Shown here in pieces: positions 51,700 through 61,326 of a DNA stretch of 64,000 nt (its first letter is position 1; every line of letters begins with the position of its first letter). Position numbers and translations under genes: made by a program. Origin of the DNA: Vitreimonas flagellata. Lineage in GTDB: Bacteria > Pseudomonadota > Alphaproteobacteria > Caulobacterales > Aquidulcibacteraceae. Below the pieces are notes generated by a model. That model was not told the DNA's origin and ran no database searches. It was given only the letters and a program-made list of their open reading frames with translations. The stretch covers positions 841,001 to 905,000 of the forward strand of contig NZ_SBJL01000001.1 of the NCBI RefSeq assembly GCF_004634425.1. Direction: 5' to 3'.

Positions 51700-53337
51700 A
51701 TGCATGATGTAATCATTATTGGCGGGGGCCATAACGGCCTGGTTTGCGCGGCTTATCTGGCCGAGGCCGGGCTTAAGGTGCTCGTGCTCGAACGACGCGA
51801 TGTCGTCGGCGGCGCGGCTGTCACCGAAGAATTTCATCCGGGCTTTCGCAATTCGGTGGCGAGCTACACCGTCTCGCTGCTGAACCCCAAAGTGATCAAA
51901 GACCTCGATCTCGCACGCCACGGCCTGCGCGTGGTCGAGCGCAAAGTCTCGAACTTCCTGCCGCTGCCCGACGGGCAATATTTCATGTCCGCGCCGGGCA
52001 TCACGCAAAGCGAAGTTGCGCGTTTCTCCAATCACGACGCCGTGCGCCTACCCGAATACGAGCGGCGCCTCGAAGTCATCGCCGACTTGGTGCGCGGGCT
52101 GCTGCTGGAGCAACCGCCGAACCTTATCGAACACGGCTTGGTGCGCGGCATCGAAGAAGCGTTGCGCGCGGCCGAACTTGGCGGGCGCCTCAACAAGCTC
52201 GACATCACCGCCAAGCGCGATCTGCTCGATCTCTTCTCCGAAAGCGCCGGCGATTGGCTCGACGGCTGGTTCGAAAGCGAGCCGATCAAAGCGTTGTTCG
52301 GCTTTGACTCCATCGTCGGCAATTACGCGAGCCCCTACACGCCGGGTTCGGCCTATGTGCTGCTGCATCACGTGTTCGGCGAGGTGAACGGCAAGAAGGG
52401 CCTCTGGGGCCACGCTATCGGCGGCATGGGCGCGATCACGCAAGCCATGGCCGCCTGCTGCCGCGAGCGCGGCGTCGAAATCCGCACCGGCGTCACGGTG
52501 AAGGAGCTTGTGATCGATCACGTCGCGCAAATGGCCGGCGGCGTGCGCGTTGGTGAAACCTCACATGCGCGCGGCGTTGTGACGGCGAAGGGCGAGGTGC
52601 TGCGCGCGAAAGCGGTGATCTCGAACCTCAATCCGAAGCTGCTCTACGAGCGCATCGTGCCGGAAGGCGCGTTGCCCGCCGATTTTCAAGAACGCATCAC
52701 GCGCTATCGCAACGGCTCGGGCACATTCCGTATGAACGTGGCGCTCTCGGAGCTGCCCCGCTTCACCTCAAAGCCGGAGCCGGGCGATCACCTCACCGCC
52801 GGCATCATCATCGCGCCCTCCATGCGTTACATGGAAAAAGCTTACGACGATGCGCGCGCGTTCGGCTGGTCGCGCGAACCCATCGTGGAAATGCTGATCC
52901 CGTCGACGCTGGACGATAGCCTCGCCCCACCCGGCAAACACGTCGCCAGCCTCTTCTGCCAGCACGTGCAGCCGCAACTCTCCGACGGCCGCTCGTGGGA
53001 CGATCATCGCGACGAGGTCGCCGACTTGATGATCGCCACCGTCGACAAACACGCGCCCGGCTTTGCGAAAAGCGTGCTCGGCCGCCAAATCATGTCGCCA
53101 CTCGATCTCGAACGCACGTTCGGCCTCGTGAACGGCGATATCATGCACGGCAGCCTCTCGCTCGATCAGCTGTTCAGCGCCCGCCCCGTGCTTGGCCACG
53201 GCGATTATCGCGCACCGATCGCCGGCCTCTATATGTGCGGCGCCGGCACGCACCCAGGCGGCGGCGTCACCGGCGCGCCGGGGCACAATGCAGCGAAGGT
53301 CGTGGCGCGTGATTTCAGGAAAGGCGTGGTGAACTAG
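51700..53337 (+). CDS. FAD-dependent oxidoreductase, phytoene desaturase/PYROXD2-like
   Basis: This 545-residue flavoprotein has the dinucleotide motif VIIIGGGHNGLVCAAYLAEAG, the following LVLERRDVVGGAAVTEEFHP, central GGMGAITQAMAACCRERGVE, and the C-terminal FAD motif YMCGAGTHPGGGVTGAPGHN. The last motif is typical of the PYROXD2-like branch rather than true carotenoid desaturases. No carotenoid genes are near. The start ATG 51700 (MHDVIIIGGG) follows a possible GTG at 51694. Its stop shares CTAG with the convergent TPR gene. Substrate unknown. Confidence 0.88.
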   Translation: MHDVIIIGGGHNGLVCAAYLAEAGLKVLVLERRDVVGGAAVTEEFHPGFRNSVASYTVSLLNPKVIKDLDLARHGLRVVERKVSNFLPLPDGQYFMSAPGITQSEVARFSNHDAVRLPEYERRLEVIADLVRGLLLEQPPNLIEHGLVRGIEEALRAAELGGRLNKLDITAKRDLLDLFSESAGDWLDGWFESEPIKALFGFDSIVGNYASPYTPGSAYVLLHHVFGEVNGKKGLWGHAIGGMGAITQAMAACCRERGVEIRTGVTVKELVIDHVAQMAGGVRVGETSHARGVVTAKGEVLRAKAVISNLNPKLLYERIVPEGALPADFQERITRYRNGSGTFRMNVALSELPRFTSKPEPGDHLTAGIIIAPSMRYMEKAYDDARAFGWSREPIVEMLIPSTLDDSLAPPGKHVASLFCQHVQPQLSDGRSWDDHRDEVADLMIATVDKHAPGFAKSVLGRQIMSPLDLERTFGLVNGDIMHGSLSLDQLFSARPVLGHGDYRAPIAGLYMCGAGTHPGGGVTGAPGHNAAKVVARDFRKGVVN

Positions 53338-54437
53338 CTCGGACGCAAGCGAAAGTGCTGGTAGAAACCCGGCGCGTCAGCCGAGAGCAACGTAGCCGCG
53401 ATCAAATCTTGATCACCCCCGCTCAGGTTGAGTTGACGGCGCGCGAGTCCGCGCCCGTAGAGCGCCAACGCGACATTGTATCTAGCCATCGCAGCTTCAA
53501 TCGTGAGCGCGGCCCCCTCGACGTTCGGCGCACTACCCAGGACATTTTCGAAATCGGCCAGCGCCCTGCGCGCATCTCCATCGCGAAGCGCCGCCACGCC
53601 GTGATTAACGCGATGCGACATCTCAACAGGGAAAAACGCGATCGCCGCATCACATGCGGCCAACACCGCGTCCAAGTTGACCGATGTCCGGAGGCGATTG
53701 CCACAAAGCACCTCCATCTCTGCTCCAGCATGGGGATCAAGCGCGAGGGCGCGATCGCGCAACTGAACGGCAAGAGCGGTCTCACCAACGCTGTAGAGTG
53801 AGGTCGCGCGCAGCATGTTGAGCTTTACGATCCATGTGTCCGAGTCGAACGACGTCGGATCTTCAGAGGAGGGCTCAAACCCAGCGTGGCGTACCGCCTC
53901 CTCGCGTCTGGTCTCGGCGATGTCGAGATCATCTAGCAGATCTTGGAACCGAGCGGCGGCGCGTTGGTACTCTCCACGCTCAAACCAGAGAATCCCCTCG
54001 AAATACCGAATGTGAAAATCGCCCGGCTTGAGAGTCATCGCGCGCTGCAAATCTACCGCCGCCTCTTCAACGTCGCCGACGGTCAGCCGCGCTTCCGCTC
54101 GGTACGCATATGCGTACGCGTTATTTGCGTCCAACTCCGCGGCCAATGAATAGTCGCTGATACGTGCTGCCGCATCTTCCGGCTGCGCGCGTGCACGCTG
54201 CATGTACGCAGCGGCACGATGCTCGGGGCGCTCATGTTCATCGGCGCCGCGCGCCGAACACCCGGCGTTCGCAATTGCCGCATCCGGCCCATAGCATTGT
54301 CGCCACTCAAGAGCGCGCTGCCGCTCCGGACCGCTCAGCACGCGTGCAGCAACCTGGTCGACGATTCCTCGACCGACGCCCATGCCGAAGGCAATTGCGA
54401 TTGCAACTGCAACGCCTACGAAAATTCTGCGCCACAT
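53334..54437 (-). CDS. Membrane-anchored TPR-repeat protein
   Basis: This 367-residue protein has an N-terminal hydrophobic segment (IFVGVAVAIAIAFGMGVG) acting as anchor or signal, then tetratricopeptide-like repeats: RISDYSLAAELDANNAYAYA, AVDLQRAMTLKPGDFHIRYF, FERGEYQRAAARFQDLL, and RDGDARRALADFENVLG. Such proteins serve as periplasmic scaffolds. It lies 62 nt downstream of the ABC exporter gene on the same strand and may be cotranscribed. Specific role unknown. Confidence 0.75.
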   Translation of the reverse strand: MWRRIFVGVAVAIAIAFGMGVGRGIVDQVAARVLSGPERQRALEWRQCYGPDAAIANAGCSARGADEHERPEHRAAAYMQRARAQPEDAAARISDYSLAAELDANNAYAYAYRAEARLTVGDVEEAAVDLQRAMTLKPGDFHIRYFEGILWFERGEYQRAAARFQDLLDDLDIAETRREEAVRHAGFEPSSEDPTSFDSDTWIVKLNMLRATSLYSVGETALAVQLRDRALALDPHAGAEMEVLCGNRLRTSVNLDAVLAACDAAIAFFPVEMSHRVNHGVAALRDGDARRALADFENVLGSAPNVEGAALTIEAAMARYNVALALYGRGLARRQLNLSGGDQDLIAATLLSADAPGFYQHFRLRPS

Positions 54438-54499
54438 GGTAAATTCTTCGCTTCCTTGCACGAAGACTACCACCGGTTGCTTTAGGGCTTATTAGCGGA

Positions 54500-56335
54500 T
54501 CACTCCGCCGCGACATTTTCCGGTTCTTCGGCCTGGCGCTTCCACAAGCCTGCATAGAGCCCGTCTTTGGCGATGAGTGCTGCGTGCGTGCCGCGTTCGA
54601 CGACGCGGCCGGCCTCTAACACCACGATCTGATCGGCGTTCGCGATGGTGCTCAAGCGGTGCGCGACGACGAGCGTCGTGCGGCCGCGTGAGGCTTCTTC
54701 CAAAGCATCCTGCACCTCGGCCTCGGTGCCGCTGTCGAGCGATGAGGTGGCTTCGTCCAGGATCAGGATCGTCGGGTTCTTGAGCACGACGCGGGCAATG
54801 CCGACGCGCTGCTTCTCACCGCCGCTCAGCTTCAAGCCGCGTTCACCCACGCGCGTATTCCAGCCCTGCGGCAAGCTTTGGATGAACGTCAACAGCTGCG
54901 CGCGCGACGCGGCCTGATCCAATTGCTCCTGCGTTGCTTCAGGGCGACCATAGGCGATGTTGTAGCGGATCGTGTCGTTGAACAGCACGACATCCTGCGG
55001 CACCAGCCCCAGTGCGTTGCGCAGGCTGGTTTGCGTGACCGCGCGCAAGTCCTGCCCATCAATGCGCACAGCGCCGCTGGCGGGATCGTAGAAGCGGAAG
55101 AGCAGCTTCAGCACTGTGGACTTGCCCGCGCCCGAAGGGCCGACGATCGCCGTCGTCTTGCCAGCTGGCGCGGTAAACGAGACGCCATCGAGACCTTGAT
55201 CGCGGCCCTCGTGCGCAAAGCCCACATTGTCGAATACGACTTCGCCCGGCCCCGGTTTCAGGGCGACCGCGTTCGGCGCATCGGCGACGTCCGGCGTTTC
55301 ATCCAACAGCACGAACATCTTTTCCATATCGATCGAGGTCTGTTTGATCTCGCGATAGGCAAAGCCCAAGATGTTCAGCGGCGCGTAGAGGTTCGTCATG
55401 ATGAGAATGACGGCGGTGATGTCGCCCGGCCCCATGGGCCCGCGCGCCACCAGAAAGCCAGCCGCCAGCACCATCGCCACCAAACCGACGTTCATGACGA
55501 GGTTCTGCAGCACGTTGAGCATGACAAGCGATGTGTTCGAACGCACCGCCGCACTGGCGTAAGACGACAGTGCTTTGTCGTAGCGCTCACTCTCGCGCGC
55601 CTCCGCGGCGAAGCTCTTTACGGTTTCAAAATTCAGCAGTGAATCCACTGCCCGGCCTGCGGCTTCGCTGTCGGCCTCGTTCATCTCACGGCGATGCTTC
55701 AAGCGCCATTCCGTCACGCCAAACGTGATCCAAGCGTAGATCACCACCGTGAGCGCCGCGATTAACGAGAACGACCAGCCGTATTTGAAACCAAGCACGC
55801 CGGCAGCGAGCAGCAGCTCGATAATGGTCGGGGCGATGTTGAAGGCCAGGAAGCGCAGCAGAAAATCGATCGCGCGGACGCCACGCTCGATCGTGCGATA
55901 CACAGAACCTGTGCGCTTCGATTGATGGAAGCGCACCGAAAGTCGGTGCACGTGCGAAAAAACATTCGTGCCGGCGCGGCGCTGCGCTTCTTCGCTGATC
56001 GGCTGGAAGATCGCGTCGCGCAATTGCGGGCCTGCCGTTGAGGCAAAGCGCAACGCAGCCCAGAAGCCCGCCAGACCGATGAAGGTTTGCAGCGCGCCGC
56101 CTGCATCACCTTCGCTCAGGCGATTGATGCCGTCGGCCAAGACGAGCGGCGAAAACACCGCCAACACTTTGCCGACCAGTGTCAGCAGAAAAGCCGCCCA
56201 CAGCCGCAGGCGGTAGCCTGGCCCTTCAAGGCCGCCGATCAGCCGCATAAGGCGCGCGATCGTCCGCAGGATCGGCGGCGACGCGTCCGCGACGACCTCC
56301 GGCTGCCCAACCTGCTTATGCTCGCCACGCGCCAT
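54500..56335 (-). CDS. Atm1/HMT1-like ABC exporter (fused permease-ATPase)
   Basis: This 611-residue half-transporter works as a homodimer in the inner membrane. Six helices (about 35-320) are followed by an ATPase with Walker A GPSGAGKST, signature LSGGEKQRVGIARV, Walker B ILILDEATSS and H-loop VVAHRLSTI. SVRFHQSKRTGSVYRTIERG and EMNEADSEAAGRAVDSLLNF are typical of the Atm1/heavy-metal-tolerance branch, which exports glutathione-linked compounds. The ATG at 56335 has AAGGA upstream; longer frames would run into the divergent LOG promoter. Confidence 0.92.
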   Translation of the reverse strand: MARGEHKQVGQPEVVADASPPILRTIARLMRLIGGLEGPGYRLRLWAAFLLTLVGKVLAVFSPLVLADGINRLSEGDAGGALQTFIGLAGFWAALRFASTAGPQLRDAIFQPISEEAQRRAGTNVFSHVHRLSVRFHQSKRTGSVYRTIERGVRAIDFLLRFLAFNIAPTIIELLLAAGVLGFKYGWSFSLIAALTVVIYAWITFGVTEWRLKHRREMNEADSEAAGRAVDSLLNFETVKSFAAEARESERYDKALSSYASAAVRSNTSLVMLNVLQNLVMNVGLVAMVLAAGFLVARGPMGPGDITAVILIMTNLYAPLNILGFAYREIKQTSIDMEKMFVLLDETPDVADAPNAVALKPGPGEVVFDNVGFAHEGRDQGLDGVSFTAPAGKTTAIVGPSGAGKSTVLKLLFRFYDPASGAVRIDGQDLRAVTQTSLRNALGLVPQDVVLFNDTIRYNIAYGRPEATQEQLDQAASRAQLLTFIQSLPQGWNTRVGERGLKLSGGEKQRVGIARVVLKNPTILILDEATSSLDSGTEAEVQDALEEASRGRTTLVVAHRLSTIANADQIVVLEAGRVVERGTHAALIAKDGLYAGLWKRQAEEPENVAAE

Positions 56336-56408
56336 ATGGAACAATCCTTGAGGTTCGGACTTAGGCGCGCTGGTTTTCGCCCGCAATGCGCCGTATTGGC
56401 TAAGTGTG

Positions 56409-56993
56409 ATGAGCCCCATGGCCGATTCCAGTGCAGCGAGCGCCAAAGTGCGTTCCGTGTGCGTCTATTGCGGGTCGTCGGAAACGACGAAGCCCGAATA
56501 TCTCGATCTCGCGACGCGGTTCGGAACGGCTTTGGCTGAACGCGGCCTGCGCCTCGTCTATGGCGGCGGCGGCGTCGGCCTCATGGGTCGTTGCGCAAAA
56601 GCCGCGGCCGACGCGGGCGGCGAAGTGCTGGGCATCATGCCGAACTTCCTGATGCAGCGCGAACGTGTGCTGGAGGCCGTGCCGCATCGCATGGTCGATA
56701 CGATGCACGAGCGCAAACACATAATGTTCGAGGAATCGGACGCATTCGTCGTGCTGCCTGGCGGCATCGGCACACTCGAAGAAGCGGTGGAGACGCTTTC
56801 CTGGCGCCGGCTCGACCTGCACTTCAAGCCGGTCGTCTTCCTCTCCGAAGACGATTTCTGGGATCCGTTCTTCCATCTGATCCAGCATACGGTCGACGCC
56901 AACCTGACCCCTGCGAGCTTTCACAACGCCGTCGCCAACGTGCGCACGATCGAAGATTGTTTCGCCGCGCTCGCCGCTCCGGTCCGAGTTTGA
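56409..56993 (+). CDS. LOG-family protein (cytokinin riboside 5'-monophosphate phosphoribohydrolase type)
   Basis: This 194-residue protein carries SVCVYCGSSETTKPEYLDLA, RLVYGGGGVGLMGRCAKAAA, the nucleotide-binding catalytic motif VVLPGGIGTLEEAVE, and HERKHIMFEESDAF. The family hydrolyses nucleoside monophosphates such as AMP or cytokinin ribotides to release the base. It diverges from the ABC exporter. ATGs at 56409 and 56418 and a GTG at 56406 are all possible starts. Confidence 0.9.
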   Translation: MSPMADSSAASAKVRSVCVYCGSSETTKPEYLDLATRFGTALAERGLRLVYGGGGVGLMGRCAKAAADAGGEVLGIMPNFLMQRERVLEAVPHRMVDTMHERKHIMFEESDAFVVLPGGIGTLEEAVETLSWRRLDLHFKPVVFLSEDDFWDPFFHLIQHTVDANLTPASFHNAVANVRTIEDCFAALAAPVRV

Positions 56994-57049
56994 ACCTTCG
57001 GTTAACGACGCTGCGTTAGCGTTCGGCCCGTTCAGCCTTTGGACGGGCC

Positions 57050-57724
57050 ATGAGTTTCGGGAAGAAGCCGCCTTCCGCGCCACCGGGCAGCGCGCCTGTT
57101 GCATCACCCGCACCAGCGCCGCGCGATCCCTATGGTCGGCGTAAAGTCATTCCAGACGAAGTCTGGGACGGCCCCAAGGGCAAATTTCTGCGCGAACTGG
57201 GCTTGAGCCCCGACGACGAAAGCAATCTCATCCCCAACGAAGCCTCGATCGCCGCACGCATCGAAGAAGGCCGCGCGCGTCACGAAGAACGCAACGCACT
57301 GGCGCAACGCAGCATCGAAACACGTCTAGCCGGCGCAAGGGTGCGCCCGTTCTTCCTAATCCCCGATCCGTGCTGGAACGGCGCGACTGGCCTCTTCCTG
57401 ATGACGTCGCTCGATCTCTATCCGTACGACGATTGGAACGTGATGTATTTAGCCGCCGACGAACGCACAGCACTCGTCGCCGATATCGCCATGCATCCTA
57501 ACGGCAATGTGCCCGCCTTCGTGGAAGCCGCGGCGAAATTCATGGTCCGCGCACAGGAGCAGATGACCAAGGCGCACGAAGCCGCCACTATCACCCACGA
57601 TTTCGCCACCTACCAAACTACGCGCGACGACGTGCAAATGCGCGTCAAAGCGTTGGCGATGCAATTTTCCCGCACATTGATCGAAGCCTGGGAAAAGAAC
57701 GGCCCGGCGGGGCGCGGGCGTTAG
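57050..57724 (+). CDS. Hypothetical cytoplasmic protein
   Basis: This 224-residue protein has a Pro/Ala-rich N-terminus (1-30) followed by a likely folded region: VIPDEVWDGPKGKFLRELGL, RPFFLIPDPCWNGATGLFLM and DWNVMYLAADERTALVADIA, and a C-terminal helical part. It has no signal peptide or membrane helix. I recognise no family. It lies between the LOG gene and the sigma factor on the same strand, with 39-57 nt gaps. Confidence 0.6.
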   Translation: MSFGKKPPSAPPGSAPVASPAPAPRDPYGRRKVIPDEVWDGPKGKFLRELGLSPDDESNLIPNEASIAARIEEGRARHEERNALAQRSIETRLAGARVRPFFLIPDPCWNGATGLFLMTSLDLYPYDDWNVMYLAADERTALVADIAMHPNGNVPAFVEAAAKFMVRAQEQMTKAHEAATITHDFATYQTTRDDVQMRVKALAMQFSRTLIEAWEKNGPAGRGR

Positions 57725-57763
57725 GCCTTGTAAGAAACCCACGCCACCTCCGACTATAGGAAT

Positions 57764-58288
57764 ATGGCTGGGAATACCGACCAAGATCAGCGCTATCTGG
57801 CCGCGGTCGCTGAGTTCGGCGGGGCCATGCAGCGGCTCGCGCGCGCGACGGAGGCAAATCCGGAGCGGCGGCGCGATTTGCTACAAGACATGCATGTCGC
57901 GCTTTGGCGTAGCTTGGCCACCTTCGACGGCCGTTGCGCCCTGCGGACCTGGGTCTATCGCGTCGCGCACAACGTGGCTGCAAGCCATGTCGGTCGAGAA
58001 CGCCGCATGCGCGCCGGCGCCGCGACGCTCGACGAGATCGAGCATTTGCCGGACTCGCGTGATCTCCGCGACGATCACGAGTCCAACGAGGCGCTAGAGC
58101 GTCTGCACAAGCTCATACGCGCACTGAAGCCGCCAGATCGGCAAATCATCACGCTTTACCTCGAAGGCGTCGACGCCGCAGCGATCGCCGACATCACCGG
58201 CTTGAGCGCAGGCGCTGTCGCCACGCGCATCTCCCGCCTCAAATCCTCTTTCGCCCAACACTTTCAATCCGGCTCACCCCATGACTGA
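57764..58288 (+). CDS. ECF-type RNA polymerase sigma factor
   Basis: This 174-residue sigma-70 family protein has region 2 (about 33-75; RRRDLLQDMHVALWRSLATF, CALRTWVYRVAHNVAASHVG) and region 4 (about 120-170; LKPPDRQIITLYLEGVDAAA, ITGLSAGAVATRISRLKSSF). The linker is short and lacks region 3, as in ECF factors. It overlaps the next gene, a membrane protein, by 8 nt, the usual layout for a sigma and its anti-sigma. Trigger unknown. Confidence 0.88.
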   Translation: MAGNTDQDQRYLAAVAEFGGAMQRLARATEANPERRRDLLQDMHVALWRSLATFDGRCALRTWVYRVAHNVAASHVGRERRMRAGAATLDEIEHLPDSRDLRDDHESNEALERLHKLIRALKPPDRQIITLYLEGVDAAAIADITGLSAGAVATRISRLKSSFAQHFQSGSPHD

Positions 58289-58868
58289 CCGCGATCCCCT
58301 CCAAGACCTTTGGACCAATCAAGCGCAGGAGCCATTCGACATGAAACTGGACGATATCCGTGCGCAGGCCACGCGCTTCCAGGCGCGCATTCGCCAGCGC
58401 AATTTGCTCGAATACCTAGCGGGTGTTTTCGTTGTCGGCGTGTTCGGGTGGTTTGCCTTCGCCATTCCTGCGCCGGTGGCGCAATTGGGCGCTCTGATGA
58501 TTGTGCTCGGCGCGCTCTACGTGTGCTGGAAGCTGCACACACTCGCACGCGCCGTCGACGCCAACGCACCCGACACAGCGCAAGCTTGGACAGATTTCCA
58601 GCGGCGCGAACTTGAGCGCCAGCGCACAGCGCTCGCGACCGTTTGGAGCTGGTACCTTGCGCCATTTGCACCAGGAGTTCTGGCATTTCTCGCGGGTGTC
58701 GCCTTTGCGCCGGAAGCGCCCATGCCCCTGGCGGCGCGTCTCACCCTTTTTGGCGCGGGCGCTTGCGTCATGGGCGCGGTCTTCGCGGCGATCGCGTGGC
58801 TGAACGCTCAAGCCGTGAAGATGCTTGATCGCGAAATCGCCACGCTCGATCAGATGCGCCAAGCGTAA
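58281..58868 (+). CDS. Membrane protein coupled to the ECF sigma factor, candidate anti-sigma
   Basis: This 195-residue protein has a cytoplasmic N-terminal segment (1-40; DPLQDLWTNQAQEPFDMKLD) and four hydrophobic helices in two pairs (about 45-85 and 120-175). The translational overlap of 8 nt with the sigma gene and a cytoplasmic head before membrane helices fit an anti-sigma factor. However, no zinc-type HxxxCxxC motif is present, and sequence alone does not prove the function. Confidence 0.6.
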   Translation: MTDRDPLQDLWTNQAQEPFDMKLDDIRAQATRFQARIRQRNLLEYLAGVFVVGVFGWFAFAIPAPVAQLGALMIVLGALYVCWKLHTLARAVDANAPDTAQAWTDFQRRELERQRTALATVWSWYLAPFAPGVLAFLAGVAFAPEAPMPLAARLTLFGAGACVMGAVFAAIAWLNAQAVKMLDREIATLDQMRQA

Positions 58869-58879
58869 CTGACGGCGTC

Positions 58880-60217
58880 TTAAGCCGACTGCCCCAGCAG
58901 CCGCTTGCGCGCGCGCTCTTCACCGATCAGGGGGAAGAGCGCGGCCATTTCCGGGCCGTGATCCATGCCGGTGAGCGCTTGGCGTAGCGGCATGAAGAGC
59001 GCTTTGCCTTTGGCGCCCGTCTTTTCCTTCACGGCGTTAGTGAACGCGCTCCAGGTCGTTGTATCATAAGCGCCGCTCGGCAGCACTTCGGCGGCGGCTT
59101 GCGCGAATTCGGCATCCTGCACGACGGGCGCGATCGGGCCGTCAACGATCTTGGCCCATTCCTGCACGTCGGGCAGCAGCACGAGGTTCGCGCGCACCGC
59201 GTTCCAGAACGCTTCACCCTTGTCCGCGCCAAGCTTCGCGAGGCGCTCCTTCACGGTCGTGTACTCGTATTGATGCAGCAGCGCCGCGTTCACCCGCTTC
59301 AATTCTTCCGGATCGAAACGCGCCGGCGCGCGGCCGATCTTCTCGAACGCGAACTCGGACGCCAATTGCTCCAAGCTCGTGCGCGCCTCCACCGGATCAG
59401 AGGTGCCGATCTTGGCGAGGTGCGAGAGGATGGTCATCGGCTCGTAGCCTTCAGTAGCGAGTTCACTCACACCGAGCGAACCAATACGCTTCGACAGCGC
59501 ATTGCCGTCCGCGCCAACGAGCAATGGGAAGTGGCCGAACGCCGGCACGTCGCCGCCCAACGCTTCGAAGATCTCGATCTGCACGCCTGAATTGGTGACG
59601 TGATCTTCGCCGCGCACGATATGCGTGATCTTGAAGTCGATATCGTCCACCACGCTCGGCAGCGTGTAGAGGAAAGCGCCGTCTTCGCGAATGAGCACCG
59701 GGTCCGAGAGCGAGCCCGTATCGATCGATTGCGGCCCGCGCACGAGATCGACCCAATCCTTGCGCGCGCCCGAAAGCTTGAAGCGCCAGTGCGCGCGGCG
59801 GCCTTCGGCTTCCAGCTTTGAGCGATCAGCGTCGGTCAGCTTCAAGGCGGCACGATCATAGATCGGCGGCTTGTTCGTCGCTTGCGCGATCTTGCGCTTG
59901 CGATCGAGTTCGTCTTCCGTCTCGTAGCAGGGATAAAGCAAGCCCGCGGCCTTCAGCTTCTCGGCCGCCTTCTCATACACATCGAAGCGATGCGATTGGT
60001 TGGCGCGCTCGCTCCAGGGCAAGCCCAGCCACGCCAGATCGTCGACGATGCTCTGCTCGAACTCTTTCGTGGAGCGCGCGATGTCGGTATCGTCGATCCG
60101 CAGCAGCACCTGCCCGCCTTCGCGAACAGCAAACAGCCAATTCATCAGCGCCGTACGGACATTGCCGACATGGATGCGGCCCGTGGGCGACGGCGCGAAA
60201 CGGAGACGGATGGACAT
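58880..60217 (-). CDS. gltX: Glutamyl-tRNA synthetase (GltX, short alphaproteobacterial type)
   Basis: This 445-residue class Ib synthetase has the HIGH region RFAPSPTGRIHVGNVRTALM, the KMSKS loop reading NALSKRIGSLGV, EDHVTNSGVQIEIFEALGGD and the anticodon-binding C-terminal part ending ERARKRLLGQ. Alphaproteobacteria often have two gltX genes, one charging tRNA-Gln for the amidotransferase; which one this is cannot be decided here. The 218 bp upstream (60218-60435) hold no gene I can see. Confidence 0.94.
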   Translation of the reverse strand: MSIRLRFAPSPTGRIHVGNVRTALMNWLFAVREGGQVLLRIDDTDIARSTKEFEQSIVDDLAWLGLPWSERANQSHRFDVYEKAAEKLKAAGLLYPCYETEDELDRKRKIAQATNKPPIYDRAALKLTDADRSKLEAEGRRAHWRFKLSGARKDWVDLVRGPQSIDTGSLSDPVLIREDGAFLYTLPSVVDDIDFKITHIVRGEDHVTNSGVQIEIFEALGGDVPAFGHFPLLVGADGNALSKRIGSLGVSELATEGYEPMTILSHLAKIGTSDPVEARTSLEQLASEFAFEKIGRAPARFDPEELKRVNAALLHQYEYTTVKERLAKLGADKGEAFWNAVRANLVLLPDVQEWAKIVDGPIAPVVQDAEFAQAAAEVLPSGAYDTTTWSAFTNAVKEKTGAKGKALFMPLRQALTGMDHGPEMAALFPLIGEERARKRLLGQSA

Positions 60218-60435
60218 TGTTTTAGTTTCTGGTTTTTGGTCGCGAGAAGGGCCGGGTTATGCGGCGCGCCGCCCGGAAATGTCCAGCGTCGGCCTCCTTA
60301 TCAGACGCCGCAGGCTCAGTTTGGCTTGGCCGGATGTTGTTTTCGGTTAGAAAAGCCCCTACGTCCCGCGCCCGCAAAGCGCCCCTCTACCTCCGCTAAA
60401 AGGACCAACCGGCCAACAACCGGTTCACGAGACAC

Positions 60436-61326
60436 ATGAGCCAACGCCTCTTCCAAGCCTATGTGATGGTCGATTGGAGCGCCGCCTCCAAGCCGACGAC
60501 TGGCCCGGACTCGATCTGGGTCGGCGTGCTGAAGCGCAATGTGCGCTTCCAGATGGCGTTTGAGTCTCACAACCCCGCCACCCGCCTCGACGCGGAAAAG
60601 CTGCTCACCAATGTGCTCGATGATCTGAAACGCAAGGGCGAGCGCACGCTCGTCGGCTTCGACTTCCCGCTCGGCTTTCCGCGCGGCACGGCGGCGGCGT
60701 TGCAGCTGGTTGGTGAGCCCTGGCGCGCGCTGATCGATTTCGCGGCCAAGGAGGTGAAGGACAAGCCCGACAACACCAACAATCGCTTCCAAGTCGGCGC
60801 CAAGATGAACCGGCTGATGACCGGCGAGGCGTTTCCGTTCTGGGGCGCGCCGGCGCGCGATGAGCAGACCATGCTCTCGGCCAAGCGCCCGCGCGAACAT
60901 GGCGAAGGCGATCTGCCGGAATTGCGCTTGGCTGAGCAGGCGATAAAAGGCCCCTCGTCGATCTGGAAGCTTTACTATCAAGGCTCCGTTGGCGGTCAGG
61001 CGCTGACGGGTCTGCCGGTGATCAAACGCCTCGCAGAGAAGCGTGCCGCGAAGTTCTGGCCGTTTGAAACGGGCTGGAAGCCGCTGACGCCGGCCGATCT
61101 CTCCGAGGTCGAATGCGTATTCGCGGAAATCTATCCGAGCATGCTCGGCGCCAAACCCGCAGCCGGCGAGATCAAGGATCAGGCGCAAGTCCGCACCGCG
61201 TGCGAACGCTTCAATGCGCTGGATGATAAAGGTCAGCTCGCTTCGATGTTCGGTCCGGCCAAGGACGATCCGCGTCGTGAAGTCGTGGAGCGCGAAGAAG
61301 GCTGGATCCTTGGCGCGCCAGCTTAA
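60436..61326 (+). CDS. Conserved protein, RNase H-fold (DUF429-like)
   Basis: This 296-residue cytoplasmic protein shows an RNase H-like opening with an acidic strand (AYVMVDWSAASKPTTGPDSI), a second acidic strand TLVGFDFPLGFPRGTAAALQ and a late Glu strand VECVFAEIYPSMLGAKP. Together these give the D...D...E layout of DUF429-like proteins. Relatives in alphaproteobacteria carry uncertain cofactor-biosynthesis labels that I do not adopt. The stop shares TTAA with the convergent MATE gene. Confidence 0.65.
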   Translation: MSQRLFQAYVMVDWSAASKPTTGPDSIWVGVLKRNVRFQMAFESHNPATRLDAEKLLTNVLDDLKRKGERTLVGFDFPLGFPRGTAAALQLVGEPWRALIDFAAKEVKDKPDNTNNRFQVGAKMNRLMTGEAFPFWGAPARDEQTMLSAKRPREHGEGDLPELRLAEQAIKGPSSIWKLYYQGSVGGQALTGLPVIKRLAEKRAAKFWPFETGWKPLTPADLSEVECVFAEIYPSMLGAKPAAGEIKDQAQVRTACERFNALDDKGQLASMFGPAKDDPRREVVEREEGWILGAPA

